Shown here in pieces: positions 46,130-55,679 of a stretch of 64,000 nt of DNA. Under the pieces are notes generated by a model. The model had not been told where the DNA came from and did not search any database. It worked only from the letters and a program-made list of their open reading frames with translations. Positions within the stretch are counted from its first letter, which is position 1, and every line of letters begins with the position of its first letter. The stretch is taken from the NCBI RefSeq assembly GCF_029023865.1, contig NZ_CP118969.1:1426001-1490000 (forward strand), read 5' to 3'. This stretch comes from Lactococcus lactis (GTDB lineage: Bacteria > Bacillota > Bacilli > Lactobacillales > Streptococcaceae). The translations under genes were made by a program, and so were the position numbers.

Positions 46130-47494
46130 TTAATGATTGGCCCTAATTTTTTTCAAATTTGGGAAACTGACAATTAAACTCACGATAATTAAGATGAAAA
46201 ATAGAGCTAAAATAATTGAAGTTCCATGACTCGTTCCAACTTTGAAGCCATTGAGTCCTTGGAAAATTGAAAGTGTCGTTGCGACAACTGCTGTTGCTAC
46301 TGCACCAATAAATTGTTGCAAAGTATTGACCAAAGCATTTCCATCAGAAAGTTGGTCAGTAGCTAAAGTGCTCAAGCTACAAGTCATTAAGTTACTATAT
46401 GAAATCCCAAGACCTAACATCACGACAATGTGTGCCACCAAGAGTAAAGCAAGGCTTTTTGTTGGTAAAAAGGCGAAGAGCAATGCAAGACCAAGGGCTG
46501 CTAAAATCAAACCAGTCGTAATTGGTTTTCTGGCACCAATTTGGTCCAAAACATTCCCAGAAATTGGTGCTAAAACTGCGCCAATCAAAGCTCCAGGAAA
46601 CATAAATAGTCCCGCCACTGATGAACTAAATCCCGCAGAAACTTGAATAAAACTTGGTAAAACAAAAGATAGACCTAATAGCAAAGCTTGATATACCAAA
46701 AGGCTAAAAATCAGCGCCACAAATCGGTGATTTTGCAAAATTCCTAAATCAATTAAACTTTCTTTGCGGTTGAATTGAACAAACAAGAAAGCTCCAACCA
46801 ATCCTACAATAAAGAGTAAGGCGAAAGTCATTAAATGCTCTGCACTTAGAGCCGAAATGAAAGCAAAGAACATGATTGATAATGCAATAACTGGACGAAG
46901 CGCCAATTTCTTAGGCGTTTTTGCCCCTTCTCTTGGAAGACAAGCCAAACCAAGCACTAAAGAAATTACCACCAAAGGTAAAAGGAAAATATAGATATAA
47001 CGCCAATCAAGCGAATTAGAAATAATTCCTCCATAAGTTGGGCCAATAGCCGGAGCGATGGAAGTCGTTAAAGTCCCAATCCCCATCATCATTCCTCTTT
47101 TATGAAGTGGTGCTTTAGTCAAAATCAGGTGGAACATCAGAGGTAAACCAATCCCGGTTCCCACCCCTTGTAAAAGTCGGCCAAATAATAGCATGGCAAA
47201 ATTTGGTGAGAAACAGTTGGTTAAAACCCCAACTAAAAAGATAAGATTAGCGACCAAGAAAAGTTTTCTTGCTGAAAATCGCTCATTAAAATAAGAAGAG
47301 AGCGGAATCGTAATCGCAATCACAAGCAGATAAATCGTCGTTACCCATTGTATTTTTGAAGTAGAAAGTCCAAACTCATTAATCAGCGTTGGGAAAGTCA
47401 CATTCATCGCCGTTTCAATCAAAACGCCAGAAAATGACAAAATCCCTGTAGCAATCACTGCCCCCAATAAGTGGAAATGGTTGTTTTTATTCAT
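46130..47494 (-). CDS. MFS multidrug exporter, DHA2 (14-TM) type
   Basis: 454 residues from the ATG at 47494, preceded by AGGAG; a longer frame would need a start inside the leader. About 14 hydrophobic spans. Motifs of the DHA2 family: LLVIAITIPLSSYFNERFSARKL, LFGRLLQGVGTGIGLPL (motif C-like) and IAPAIGPTYGGIIS. Proton-driven efflux of drugs is likely, substrates unknown; L. lactis LmrB is a relative. Its leader contains a terminator and a possible leader peptide. It lies directly upstream of the pyr promoter. Confidence 0.85.
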   Translation of the reverse strand: MNKNNHFHLLGAVIATGILSFSGVLIETAMNVTFPTLINEFGLSTSKIQWVTTIYLLVIAITIPLSSYFNERFSARKLFLVANLIFLVGVLTNCFSPNFAMLLFGRLLQGVGTGIGLPLMFHLILTKAPLHKRGMMMGIGTLTTSIAPAIGPTYGGIISNSLDWRYIYIFLLPLVVISLVLGLACLPREGAKTPKKLALRPVIALSIMFFAFISALSAEHLMTFALLFIVGLVGAFLFVQFNRKESLIDLGILQNHRFVALIFSLLVYQALLLGLSFVLPSFIQVSAGFSSSVAGLFMFPGALIGAVLAPISGNVLDQIGARKPITTGLILAALGLALLFAFLPTKSLALLLVAHIVVMLGLGISYSNLMTCSLSTLATDQLSDGNALVNTLQQFIGAVATAVVATTLSIFQGLNGFKVGTSHGTSIILALFFILIIVSLIVSFPNLKKIRANH

Positions 47495-47518
47495 GCAATA
47501 AAATCTCCTAAAACTAAA

Positions 47519-47562
47519 CAAAAAGAGACGAAATTATTATCCTAAAATAATAATTTCGCCTC
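47519..47562 (-). terminator. Terminator/attenuator hairpin in the MFS exporter leader
   Basis: Arms 47525-47540 and 47547-47562 (CGAAATTATTAT core, one mismatch) form a long stem with a 6-nt loop followed by TTTTTG on the minus strand. It sits between the promoter (47614-47642) and the ribosome site of the exporter, so it must be bypassed for expression. Confidence 0.7.
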
Positions 47563-47577
47563 TGTATAATTCAACAT
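47542..47577 (-). CDS. Possible 11-residue leader peptide
   Basis: ATG at 47577 to TAG at 47542 would encode MLNYTEAKLLF. The reading frame covers the 5' arm of the terminator and stops in its loop, the geometry of ribosome-mediated attenuation. There is no clear Shine-Dalgarno, which lowers confidence. Confidence 0.35.
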   Translation of the reverse strand: MLNYTEAKLLF

Positions 47578-47613
47578 AATTTATGTTATCTGTACGAAAG
47601 TTATAACTTATCT

Positions 47614-47642
47614 ATTATATCTATAAATCTGATAAAATGCAA
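47614..47642 (-). promoter_or_regulatory. MFS exporter promoter
   Basis: TTGCAT (47637-47642), 17-bp spacer, TATAAT (47614-47619); start near 47607, giving a ~110-nt leader. Confidence 0.65.
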
Positions 47643-47706
47643 GCCTTAACTTGTTAATCCTATGATACAAGAATTTATTTAAAGAAACAGGAGAGAATCA
47701 ATAAAT

Positions 47707-47722
47707 TCCGACTTTAGTCTGA
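47707..47722 (+). promoter_or_regulatory. CesR/LiaR-type operator
   Basis: TCCGACTTTAGTCTGA at 47707-47722 contains the GACTTTAGTC palindrome characteristic of LiaR/CesR envelope-stress boxes. It lies about 50 bp upstream of an extended -10, TGA-TATAAT (47771-47776), that lacks a good -35. Match judged from remembered consensus. Confidence 0.55.
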
Positions 47723-47730
47723 TTTTAGTA

Positions 47731-47745
47731 AATTTTCAAATAATT
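47731..47745 (+). promoter_or_regulatory. CodY-box-like sequence
   Basis: AATTTTCAAATAATT matches 13 of 15 positions of the CodY box AATTTTCWGAAAATT and lies between the CesR-like box and the -10. In such AT-rich DNA chance matches are common. Confidence 0.25.
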
Positions 47746-47870
47746 GATAGGTTTCGTCAGAGAAATTTGATATAATTAAGTCAAATAGCTGAGCTATTCA
47801 CTAAAGGAAAGGAAGGCAAATTCATTCTCTAAAATTTTGTTTTGAATTGAATTTGTTTGTAAAAGAATAC

Positions 47871-49082
47871 ATGGGAATTATTAAAGCTGCAACAGGTTCA
47901 CTCGGTGGGGCGTTGGCTGACCAATGGCTTGAGGTCATTGAGCCAAATGAAATGTCAGACCAAACGGTTTTCACTAAGGGAATTAAAGTAAGAAAAGATG
48001 CAAAACGTGGTTCTAATCGTAAAGGAACCGAAGACGTAATTACTGACGGTTCTATCGTTCACGTTTATGAAAACATGATGATGATTCTTGTGGATGGTGG
48101 TAAAATTATTGATTACACCGCTGAACCTGGATATTATACTGTCAAAAACGACACTGCGCCAAGTCTTTTTAATGGTGATTTGCGTGATTCAATTCAAGAA
48201 AGCTTCTTCCGTTTCAAATTTGGTGGAACAACTCCTCAAAAACAAGAAGTTTATTATGTCAATCTTCAAGAAATTAAAGGCATTAAATTTGGAACAGCGA
48301 CACCTCTTCAATACTTTGATAATTTTTATAATGCAGAGCTTTTCTTGCGTACACATGGAACTTATTCAATAAAAATCACTGACCCTCTTGCTTTTTACGC
48401 AAACGTCATTCCTAAAAATGCTGACCATGTCGAAATTCAAGAAATTAATGACCAATATTTGGCTGAATTTTTAACGGCTTTAAATACGTCAATTAACCAA
48501 TATTCTGCTCAAGGCGAACGGGTTTCATTCTTAACTTCAAAAAGTATGGAGCTCAGCAAATACATGGCCTCTGTTCTTGATGAAGATTGGAAACAGTTGC
48601 GAGGAATGGAAATTGTTTCCGTTGCTGTCGCTAGTATTTCTTACACTGATGACAGTCAAAAATTGATTAACATGCGTAATCAAGGCGCAATGCTTGGTGA
48701 CCCTTCTATCCGTGAAGGTTTTGTCCAAGGAGCTGTTGCTCGTGGTCTTGAAGCCGCTGGTTCAAACACTGGTGGTGCGACAAATGCCTTTATGGGAATG
48801 AATATGGGTGGACAAAATCTAGCTGGTTTTTCACAAACTAACCAAGCTCAAATGCAAGCCCAAGCAGAGAACAAGGCCGATACTTGGACTTGTCCTGAAT
48901 GTAATACTAAAAATACCGGTAAGTTCTGCTCAAATTGTGGGCAAGCGAAACCCTCAGCAACTCCTGTTATGCCTGAATTAAATATGGCTTGTAACGAGTG
49001 TGGAGCAGTCGTTAATTTGGCGAATGGTGTTCCTAAATTCTGTCCTGAATGTGGTAAGCCTTTTGTGGCCAAAGCGCTCTAA
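47871..49082 (+). CDS. SPFH / virion-core-like protein with C-terminal zinc ribbons (YdjI-like)
   Basis: 403 residues from the ATG at 47871, where the family N-terminus MGIIKAATGSLGGALADQWLE begins; a TTG at 47847 is in frame but unlikely. The SPFH-type domain spans residues ~30-290. The tail holds a Met/Gln/Asn-rich linker and two zinc ribbons, CPECNTKNTGKFCSNCG and CNECGAVVNLANGVPKFCPECG. B. subtilis YdjI is the closest known type; with YdjG and YdjH it places PspA at the membrane. Here the next two genes are YdjG- and YdjH-like, without PspA. Confidence 0.8.
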   Translation: MGIIKAATGSLGGALADQWLEVIEPNEMSDQTVFTKGIKVRKDAKRGSNRKGTEDVITDGSIVHVYENMMMILVDGGKIIDYTAEPGYYTVKNDTAPSLFNGDLRDSIQESFFRFKFGGTTPQKQEVYYVNLQEIKGIKFGTATPLQYFDNFYNAELFLRTHGTYSIKITDPLAFYANVIPKNADHVEIQEINDQYLAEFLTALNTSINQYSAQGERVSFLTSKSMELSKYMASVLDEDWKQLRGMEIVSVAVASISYTDDSQKLINMRNQGAMLGDPSIREGFVQGAVARGLEAAGSNTGGATNAFMGMNMGGQNLAGFSQTNQAQMQAQAENKADTWTCPECNTKNTGKFCSNCGQAKPSATPVMPELNMACNECGAVVNLANGVPKFCPECGKPFVAKAL

Positions 49083-49250
49083 GACATGTAAATCATGTAA
49101 ATAATGATTTAAGATAAAGTAGTTCTAACTTAGGGCTGCTTGTCTTTGCGTATTTTTAAGAATTTATTTCTGATGAAAATTCTTTTAGTTTCTAACTGAA
49201 TTTCCCCTGCTAAATAAGCAGGTTTCATAACTTAAAAGTAAGGAGTAACG

Positions 49251-50390
49251 ATGAGCGAAAGCAAAGTTCTTACACATAAATGTCCCAATTGTGGAGGTCC
49301 ACTGCTTTTTGAACCCAAAAATCAAAAATTTCACTGTGAATATTGTGGTTCAACATTTACGGAACAAGAAGTTTCTGATTTCGAGGCCAAGCAAGAGCCA
49401 GCAAAAGTTACTGACAGTCCTATCAGCTCTGTCAGTAACGCTGAAACGACTGACGAAAAGGAAAAAATTACTGACAGCGACCAAAAAAGAGCTGACGAAA
49501 ACACTGACGAAGAAATTGGACTATTTCTCTGTCCATCTTGTGGTGCAGAAATCGTCACTGATGCAACAACTGCTTCAACTTGGTGCTATTATTGTCATAA
49601 TCCAGTTGTTTTGACCGAGCGATTGTCGGGTAAATTTCTTCCCGAAAAAATTCTCCCTTTTCAAATTGAGAGAAAAGCGGCTGAAGAACAATTTTTAGAC
49701 TGGGTGGGCAAGAAAAAATTTGTTCCCAAGGCCTTTTTTGACAAAAAACAAATTCAAAATCTATCAGGCGTTTATTTCCCCTATTGGGCTGTTGATGCTG
49801 AATTATCTGGCGGTATTTCGGCGCAAGCCACCAATTTACGCGTTTGGATGGTTGGCGATACCGAGTACACTGAGCATTCTCAATATGAGATTCAGCGGGG
49901 CGGAGAGACAAAATTTAAAGATTTAATCAAAAATGCCTTGAAAAAAAATCTGTCAGACAAGATGGTTGGCGCCGTTCAGCCTTTTGATATGACTGCTGCT
50001 ATTCCTTTTAAAAATCAATATCTTTCTGGCTTTTTAACTGAAAAACGAGATATTGAATTCCCTGATATGAAAGAAAATGTTGAGCGGGAATTTCGTCAAT
50101 ATGCTGACGGATTAATGGAATCAACAATTGTCGGTTATACTTCTGTCAGTAATTTACAAAGTAATCAGCAGATTAAAAATATCGATGAAGATTACGTTTT
50201 ACTCCCAATCTGGCTGGTTACTTATAAAGAAGTTGGCAATGACCGTCTCTTTTATTACGCGATGAATGGTCAAACTGGTAAAGTAGCCGGACTTCTACCC
50301 ATTGATAAGAAAAAACTTTGGACAGTTGCCATTGGAATCTTTATTCTAGTGCTTCTTCTTGGAATTATTGTGGGGTATTTGCTATCATGA
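49251..50390 (+). CDS. TFIIB-type zinc-ribbon membrane protein (YdjG-like)
   Basis: 379 residues. Two N-terminal zinc ribbons, CPNCGGPLLFEPKNQKFHCEYCG and CPSCGAEIVTDATTASTWCYYC, separated by an acidic Ser/Thr/Asp linker (residues ~45-85). A central domain (LPEKILPFQIERKAAEEQFLDW) follows, then a C-terminal membrane span (LWTVAIGIFILVLLLGIIVGYLL). The DNA of the linker contains several TTACTGACAG repeats. Ribosome site AAGGAGTAACG. It overlaps the TPM gene (ATGA). Confidence 0.78.
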   Translation: MSESKVLTHKCPNCGGPLLFEPKNQKFHCEYCGSTFTEQEVSDFEAKQEPAKVTDSPISSVSNAETTDEKEKITDSDQKRADENTDEEIGLFLCPSCGAEIVTDATTASTWCYYCHNPVVLTERLSGKFLPEKILPFQIERKAAEEQFLDWVGKKKFVPKAFFDKKQIQNLSGVYFPYWAVDAELSGGISAQATNLRVWMVGDTEYTEHSQYEIQRGGETKFKDLIKNALKKNLSDKMVGAVQPFDMTAAIPFKNQYLSGFLTEKRDIEFPDMKENVEREFRQYADGLMESTIVGYTSVSNLQSNQQIKNIDEDYVLLPIWLVTYKEVGNDRLFYYAMNGQTGKVAGLLPIDKKKLWTVAIGIFILVLLLGIIVGYLLS

Positions 50391-51172
50391 GAAAAAAATT
50401 AGTATTTCTTTCTTTATTTTTCTTAAGCATCTTCTTTTTACTCATTGCACCAAAAACATCAGCGGCGACGTTCTCGTCAGGTCTTGAAGATAATCTTCAG
50501 CTTTTAGGTGGAAATGTAACCCTCCTTGAACAAGAAGCTCAGAAATTGGCTAATGAAACAAAAGCGGGTGTCTATGTTGTCACGACAGATAGCTCTACCC
50601 CTGCTAGTCAAATGGCAAAAACTTATCTAGCTGATAAAGTAGGCGCTAAAAACAACGGTGTCGTTTTGGTCATTAATATGAACTTACGTAAAGTTTATAT
50701 TTGGGCAACAGGAAATCTTAAATACTACTTGCCTTCGAGTCGAATTGAAAAAACCTTAGACATTGTCCAACCCGAATTGACTGACAATAATTATTATCAG
50801 GCTGTCAGTGGATTTTTTGACCAAGTTTCTAAATATTACCAAGCAGGAATTCCAACATCAAGAAAGTATTCTATCAATTCCGAAACAGGAGCTGTAACTT
50901 TCCATCGCAGCTTTCAACCCTTATCAATTTTGATTGCTCTTATCATTTCTTTGATTGCAGCTGGTGGCTTCGTTTGGACCATCTATCGTCGTTATCAAAT
51001 GAAAGACGCTCATGCCGTATGGCGTTACGATTACGGCCGAAATGGTAATTTAGAACTCCATCAACGTGAAGATATTTTAGTCAATACATTTATAACTACA
51101 AGAATTATCCCTCGTCCTTCTTCTGATAACAATAATTTCAGTGACGGTTCTGGTGGCGGGCGTTCTTTCTAA
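50387..51172 (+). CDS. TPM-domain membrane protein (YdjH-like)
   Basis: 261 residues from the ATG at 50387, overlapping the previous stop. Signal peptide KKLVFLSLFFLSIFFLLIAP, cleavage near SAA. A TPM domain follows (LLEQEAQKLANETKAGVYVVTTDS to VVLVINMNLRKVYIWATGN), then one membrane span (LSILIALIISLIAAGGFVWTIY) and a cytoplasmic tail ending GGGRSF. TPM domains occur in envelope-stress and photosystem-repair proteins. Last of the three-gene operon. Confidence 0.82.
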   Translation: MRKKLVFLSLFFLSIFFLLIAPKTSAATFSSGLEDNLQLLGGNVTLLEQEAQKLANETKAGVYVVTTDSSTPASQMAKTYLADKVGAKNNGVVLVINMNLRKVYIWATGNLKYYLPSSRIEKTLDIVQPELTDNNYYQAVSGFFDQVSKYYQAGIPTSRKYSINSETGAVTFHRSFQPLSILIALIISLIAAGGFVWTIYRRYQMKDAHAVWRYDYGRNGNLELHQREDILVNTFITTRIIPRPSSDNNNFSDGSGGGRSF

Positions 51173-51174
51173 AT

Positions 51175-51203
51175 AAAAAGGAATCACAAAATGATTCCTT
51201 TTT
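51175..51203. terminator. Bidirectional terminator after the TPM gene
   Basis: AAAAAGGAATCA/TGATTCCTTTTT, 5-nt loop; shared with the convergent pseudouridine synthase gene, whose stop it reaches. Confidence 0.85.
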
Positions 51204-51735
51204 ATTTTTGAATAATTTTATATTCCCCAGATTTTAGATTACCCAGTGAATATTGACCAATTGACCAACGAATTAATCGAAGCGTTGGGAAACCGACCGC
51301 TGCCGTCATTCTTCTAATTTGCCGATTTTTTCCTTCTTTGATTGAAATTTCAACCCAGCTAGTCGGAATTGCCTTTCGTTCACGAATTGGTGGAGTCCGT
51401 TCCCAAAGCCAATCCGGTTCATCAATTAATTTTACTTTCGCAGGCAATGTTTTTCCATCTTTTAATAGAAGACCTTTTTGCAACTTTTGCGCTGCTTCTG
51501 ACGAAAATTCTCCCTCTACTTGAACCAAATAAGTCTTGTAAGATTTTGATTTTGGATCTGTCAGTAAATGATTGAGCTTTCCATCATCTGTCAGTAAAAG
51601 TAAACCTTCACTATCTTTATCCAATCTTCCAGCAGCATAAACATTTGGTATTTTAATATAATCTTTTAAAGTTTTCCGCCCCTCTCCGTCAGTAAATTTT
51701 GTTAGTACATCATAAGGTTTATTAAATAATATAAT
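51202..51735 (-). CDS. Pseudouridine synthase, RluE/RsuA family without S4 domain
   Basis: About 177 residues from the ATG at 51735 ([17 protein letters not shown], equal to family start); ATGs at 51738 and 51768 are in frame and the exact start is uncertain. The catalytic motif [19 protein letters not shown] carries the active Asp; [22 protein letters not shown] is the RluE/RsuA motif III. No S4 RNA-binding domain, as in RluE, which modifies 23S U2457. Two TTACTGACAG motifs lie inside the coding sequence (about 51557 and 51591). Confidence 0.83.
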   Translation of the reverse strand: MILFNKPYDVLTKFTDGEGRKTLKDYIKIPNVYAAGRLDKDSEGLLLLTDDGKLNHLLTDPKSKSYKTYLVQVEGEFSSEAAQKLQKGLLLKDGKTLPAKVKLIDEPDWLWERTPPIRERKAIPTSWVEISIKEGKNRQIRRMTAAVGFPTLRLIRWSIGQYSLGNLKSGEYKIIQK

Positions 51736-51768
51736 CATAATTTTTTTGCAAAAGTTCATCTTTCTCAA

Positions 51769-52173
51769 ATCTATTTCTATTAATTATTTTACCAAAAAAA
51801 ATAATTATTAGCTTACAAACAGAGTCATAGCTAAGACTGATGGAGGAATTTTAATTGATTTACTGCTTTAAGACCAATAATAGAATAAAATATTAGAATA
51901 TTTAATATTAGTATAAGCCCCTAATAAAATAATAAAAAACTCCCGTTTAAAATGAAAGTTTTTTATTTTAGAGTAAAAGGAAGTTTTTTTACTAAGCATT
52001 CGTTTCTTCTCTTTTTGAGTTTTTTATGTTTCCACAACAAAATAATGAAAATAAGACAAGTAGTAACAAACTGACGACTTATAATATCCTTGTTCAGGGA
52101 TAGTAATCCTTAGAACATTCTTTCTTATAATGGTTTTGTTATAGACAAATTAAATTTTGAAACTTTTTATTTT
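51769..52173. other. 405-bp intergenic region downstream of carB
   Basis: AT-rich. It holds a minus-strand hairpin at 51934-51963 (AAAACTTTC/GGGAGTTTT with two G-U pairs) followed by T6 and a TTATTTTATTAGGGG tail. A 43-codon frame (51999 to 51868) overlaps the hairpin and is not convincing. Nothing else recognised. Confidence 0.4.
51934..51963 (-). terminator. Probable terminator downstream of carB
   Basis: The hairpin is stable only as minus-strand RNA because of two G-U pairs; T6 follows. About 210 bp past the carB stop. It shares its GGGG-ended tail with the terminators at 20075 and 20454. Confidence 0.5.
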
Positions 52174-55100
52174 TTAAATATTTTTAGTTGTAAAACTACG
52201 ACTTTGCATTACTTTTAAAATTGCAGCAACAGTATCTAGTGATGTGAAAAGTGGAATACCGCGACTAATTGCTTCTTGGCGAATACGGAAACCATCGGTA
52301 GCCGTTGTTAATGAGGCACGAGTATTTCCCATTGTATTCACAACTGCTTGAACGCGTCCATGACGGATATCTTCAACTAATGTTCCTTCTTCATCTTCTC
52401 CACCAGCTAGTTTTTCAACTTCACGGACATAAAGTCCATTTTGCTTAAAGAATGCTGCAGTTCCTTGAGTTGCAACTAATGAATAACCTATTTCTGCGAA
52501 ATCTTTAGCAAGTGCTAGCGTTTCTTCTTTATCTTCATCAGCAACTGTGAATAAGACCGAACCATAATCTGCCATGTGCAGTTTAGCGGCTTCAAATGAT
52601 TTATAAAGTGCTTTTTCAAGGGTCACATCTGAACCCATTGCTTCACCTGTTGATTTCATTTCTGGACCAAGTAAGCTGTCAACTTTTGCTAGTTTTGTAA
52701 AGCTAAAGACTGGTGCTTTCACGTGAACCATATCAGGAGTTTCTGCTAAGCCCTCTGTGTAGCCTAAATCCTTCAAGTTTTTCCCTAAAATCATTTGTGT
52801 CGCCAATTGTGCCATTGGAATGTTTGTCACTTTAGATAAAAAGGGAACAGTCCGTGACGCGCGTGGATTTACCTCAATGACATAAACTTGTTCTTCAAAA
52901 ATAACAAATTGAATGTTCATCATTCCGATGCAGTTCAAACCAATTGCTAATCGTTTAGTGTAATCAACAATTGTATCAATAATTTCTTGTGAAAAAGTTT
53001 GTGGTGGATAGACAGCCATTGAGTCACCTGAGTGAACCCCTGCTCGTTCAATATGTTCCATAATTCCTGGAAGAAGAACTTCTGTGCCATCACAGATTGC
53101 ATCGACTTCACATTCACGTCCTTGTAAATAAGAATCAACGAGTACTGGATGTTCAGGTGAAGCTTTTACCGCACGATTCATGTAATCACGCAGGTCTTTT
53201 TCATTATTAATGATTTCCATTGCTCGACCGCCTAAAACAAAAGATGGGCGAATAAGGACTGGATAACCAATTTTATTGGCGTTAGCAACAGCTTCTTCTT
53301 CATTTGTTGCTGTAGCTCCTGGTGGTTGTGGAATCTCTAAATCTTGTAATGCTTTTTCAAATAAATCTCTGTCCTCAGCACGGTCTAAATCTTCAACTTG
53401 TGTTCCTAAAATTTTAACCCCAGCTTTAGAGAGAGGTTCCGCTAAATTGATAGCTGTTTGTCCGCCAAATTGAACAATCACGCCTTCTGGTTGTTCTAAG
53501 TCAATGATATTCATCACATCTTCAAAAGTTAGTGGTTCAAAATAGAGCTTATCTGAAATTGAGAAATCTGTCGAAACGGTTTCTGGATTAGAGTTGATGA
53601 CAATTGCTTCTTTTCCAAGGGCTTGAAGTGCTTTTACACAGTGAACTGTCGCATAATCAAATTCAACTCCTTGTCCAATTCGGATGGGACCTGAGCCGAG
53701 TACAATTATTTTCTCTTTGCTTGAACGTTTAGATTCATTTTCCCATTCATAAGTTGAATAGAAGTAAGGTGTTGAGCTTTCAAATTCAGCCGCGCAAGTA
53801 TCAACCATTTTGTAATCTGGAATAATTTGATTTTCTTGTCTACGACGTCTTACTTCTTCTGGACTAACGTTCCATAATTTGGCAATCTGACGGTCAGAAA
53901 ATCCATTTTTCTTAGCCGTTTTTAAGAGTTCTGGTTCAAATATATTTACTTTTAATTGGTCTTCAATTTCGACGATATGGAGTAATTTATCAAGAAAGAA
54001 AATATCAATCTTGGTTAAATCAGCAATTTCTTCAATCGGAATTCCACGACGAATCGCTTCTGAAACATAGAAAAGTCGGTCATCTTGTGTTTTAACCATT
54101 TTTTCATAGAGGATTTCATCATCTGCTTCTTGTGCTTCTTGTAAATCATTATGAAAAACACCAATTTCAAGTGAGCGTACAGCTTTTAGTAGACTTTCTT
54201 CGATGTTACGTCCAATTGCCATGACTTCGCCTGTTGCTTTCATTTGTGTTCCTAGGTGGCGGTCACCATTTTCAAATTTATCAAATGGGAAGCGAGCGAT
54301 TTTTGCTACAACGTAGTCAAGTGCTGGTTCAAACATGGCATAAGTTTTATTAGTGACTGGATTAATGATTTCATCTAGCGTCATCCCAATCGCAATTTTA
54401 GCAGACATTTTTGCAATTGGATATCCTGTTGCTTTAGAAGCTAAAGCTGATGAACGACTTACCCGTGGGTTAACTTCGATTACACGATATTCATAAGAGT
54501 GTGGGTCAAGGGCAAGTTGAACATTACATCCCCCTTCAATTTTTAGGGCACGAATAATATTTAGTGAAGCGTCACGAAGCATTTGATATTCGTTATCTGA
54601 GAGCGTTTGACTTGGTGCGAAAACGATTGAGTCACCTGTGTGGACTCCAACTGGGTCAAAATTTTCCATATTGCAGACAACAATCGCATTGTCAGCAGAA
54701 TCACGCATAACTTCATATTCGATTTCTTTATAACCAGCAATTGATTCTTCAATTAGGCATTGTGTTACTGGAGAAAGTTTTAGTCCATTTGCCACAATCT
54801 CACGAAGTTCTTCTTCGGTATCACAAATTCCTCCACCTGTTCCACCCATGGTAAATGCTGGACGGACGATGATAGGATAACCAATTTTGTCAGCAATTTC
54901 AACAGCTTCATCAACCGTTGTTGCAATATCACTGGCACAGAGTGGCTCACCAATTCTTTCACATAATTCTTTAAAGAGCTCACGGTCTTCTGCTTGGTCA
55001 ATGGCGCTTAATTTTGTTCCAAGAAGTTCAACATTAAGCTCTTCAAGAATTCCTGTTTTGGATAATTCCATTGCCATGTTAAGTCCTGTTTGTCCACCAA

Positions 55101-55368
55101 GTGTTGGCAATAAGGCATCAGGACGTTCCTTACGCAAAATTTTACTGACAAACTCTAAAGTAATTGGTTCAATATAGACAGTGTCAGCTATTTCTCTGTC
55201 AGTCATGATTGTTGCCGGATTTGAATTGACTAAAACAACTTCGTAGCCTTCTTCTTTAAGTGCAAGACAGGCTTGTGTTCCTGCATAATCAAATTCTGCG
55301 GCTTGACCAATAATGATTGGTCCAGAACCGATAATCATGATTTTTTTGATATCATTGCGTTTTGGCAT
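52174..55368 (-). CDS. carB: Carbamoyl-phosphate synthase large subunit
   Basis: 1064 residues from the ATG at 55368, preceded by AAAGGAGAAAACAA; the frame extends 16 codons further but without a ribosome site. Two homologous ATP-grasp halves: [20 protein letters not shown] and [20 protein letters not shown] start each, with [10 protein letters not shown] and [11 protein letters not shown] phosphate loops, and a C-terminal allosteric domain (~930-1064). It makes carbamoyl phosphate for pyrimidines and arginine. The small subunit gene carA is not adjacent, as known for L. lactis. Confidence 0.96.
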   Translation of the reverse strand: MPKRNDIKKIMIIGSGPIIIGQAAEFDYAGTQACLALKEEGYEVVLVNSNPATIMTDREIADTVYIEPITLEFVSKILRKERPDALLPTLGGQTGLNMAMELSKTGILEELNVELLGTKLSAIDQAEDRELFKELCERIGEPLCASDIATTVDEAVEIADKIGYPIIVRPAFTMGGTGGGICDTEEELREIVANGLKLSPVTQCLIEESIAGYKEIEYEVMRDSADNAIVVCNMENFDPVGVHTGDSIVFAPSQTLSDNEYQMLRDASLNIIRALKIEGGCNVQLALDPHSYEYRVIEVNPRVSRSSALASKATGYPIAKMSAKIAIGMTLDEIINPVTNKTYAMFEPALDYVVAKIARFPFDKFENGDRHLGTQMKATGEVMAIGRNIEESLLKAVRSLEIGVFHNDLQEAQEADDEILYEKMVKTQDDRLFYVSEAIRRGIPIEEIADLTKIDIFFLDKLLHIVEIEDQLKVNIFEPELLKTAKKNGFSDRQIAKLWNVSPEEVRRRRQENQIIPDYKMVDTCAAEFESSTPYFYSTYEWENESKRSSKEKIIVLGSGPIRIGQGVEFDYATVHCVKALQALGKEAIVINSNPETVSTDFSISDKLYFEPLTFEDVMNIIDLEQPEGVIVQFGGQTAINLAEPLSKAGVKILGTQVEDLDRAEDRDLFEKALQDLEIPQPPGATATNEEEAVANANKIGYPVLIRPSFVLGGRAMEIINNEKDLRDYMNRAVKASPEHPVLVDSYLQGRECEVDAICDGTEVLLPGIMEHIERAGVHSGDSMAVYPPQTFSQEIIDTIVDYTKRLAIGLNCIGMMNIQFVIFEEQVYVIEVNPRASRTVPFLSKVTNIPMAQLATQMILGKNLKDLGYTEGLAETPDMVHVKAPVFSFTKLAKVDSLLGPEMKSTGEAMGSDVTLEKALYKSFEAAKLHMADYGSVLFTVADEDKEETLALAKDFAEIGYSLVATQGTAAFFKQNGLYVREVEKLAGGEDEEGTLVEDIRHGRVQAVVNTMGNTRASLTTATDGFRIRQEAISRGIPLFTSLDTVAAILKVMQSRSFTTKNI
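52859..52865 (+). other. Lactococcal Chi site
   Basis: GCGCGTG, the 7-bp sequence reported as Chi for the L. lactis RexAB nuclease, on the plus strand inside carB. The only copy I noticed in the window. Confidence 0.5.
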
Positions 55369-55469
55369 TTGTTTTCTCCTTTGTAGTAAAGCATAACTTC
55401 GTTGCAAATGATTCACAACCCGCTTCGCTCCTTGCGCACTTTATTTTCAACATTAAAATGTCATAAATA

Positions 55470-55597
55470 AAGCAAAAACATCTGCCAGAAACCTAGCAGA
55501 TGTGTCCTAAAATGCCTTAGCAACTTACTGACAGTTCTGTCAGTAACTTTTAAGGATAATATTTCTTGTTCACAACCTTGCTAGCCTCTCTGGACTA
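55470..55597 (-). promoter_or_regulatory. PyrR-type attenuator leader of carB
   Basis: TAGTCCAGAGAGGCTAG (55581-55597) matches the PyrR binding loop. A terminator ACATCTGC/GCAGATGT (55478-55503) with T-rich tail follows. Between them lies an inverted repeat of TTACTGACAG (55525-55546) with a 2-nt loop, in the same position as in the pyrK leader. Confidence 0.85.
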
Positions 55598-55620
55598 GAT
55601 TAAAAGTTTTATTGTTTATT

Positions 55621-55649
55621 AGTTTAGCAAAATAATTGAGCTTTTACAA
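55621..55649 (-). promoter_or_regulatory. carB promoter
   Basis: TTGTAA (55644-55649), 17-bp spacer, extended TGC-TAAACT (-10 at 55621-55626). Confidence 0.6.
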
Positions 55650-55679
55650 GTTTTAAAACACTTTTCCTTAAGAAATTAA

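Noticed and set aside
48537-48728. Antisense frames within the SPFH gene and other highly expressed genes (ldh, pyk, pfk, carB)
   Set aside because: They follow from codon bias of the true genes and have no start signals.
51868-51999. 43-codon frame on the minus strand downstream of carB with a GAGAAG upstream
   Set aside because: It runs through a terminator-like hairpin and its T-run, and reads as AT-rich low-complexity sequence; not convincing as a gene.
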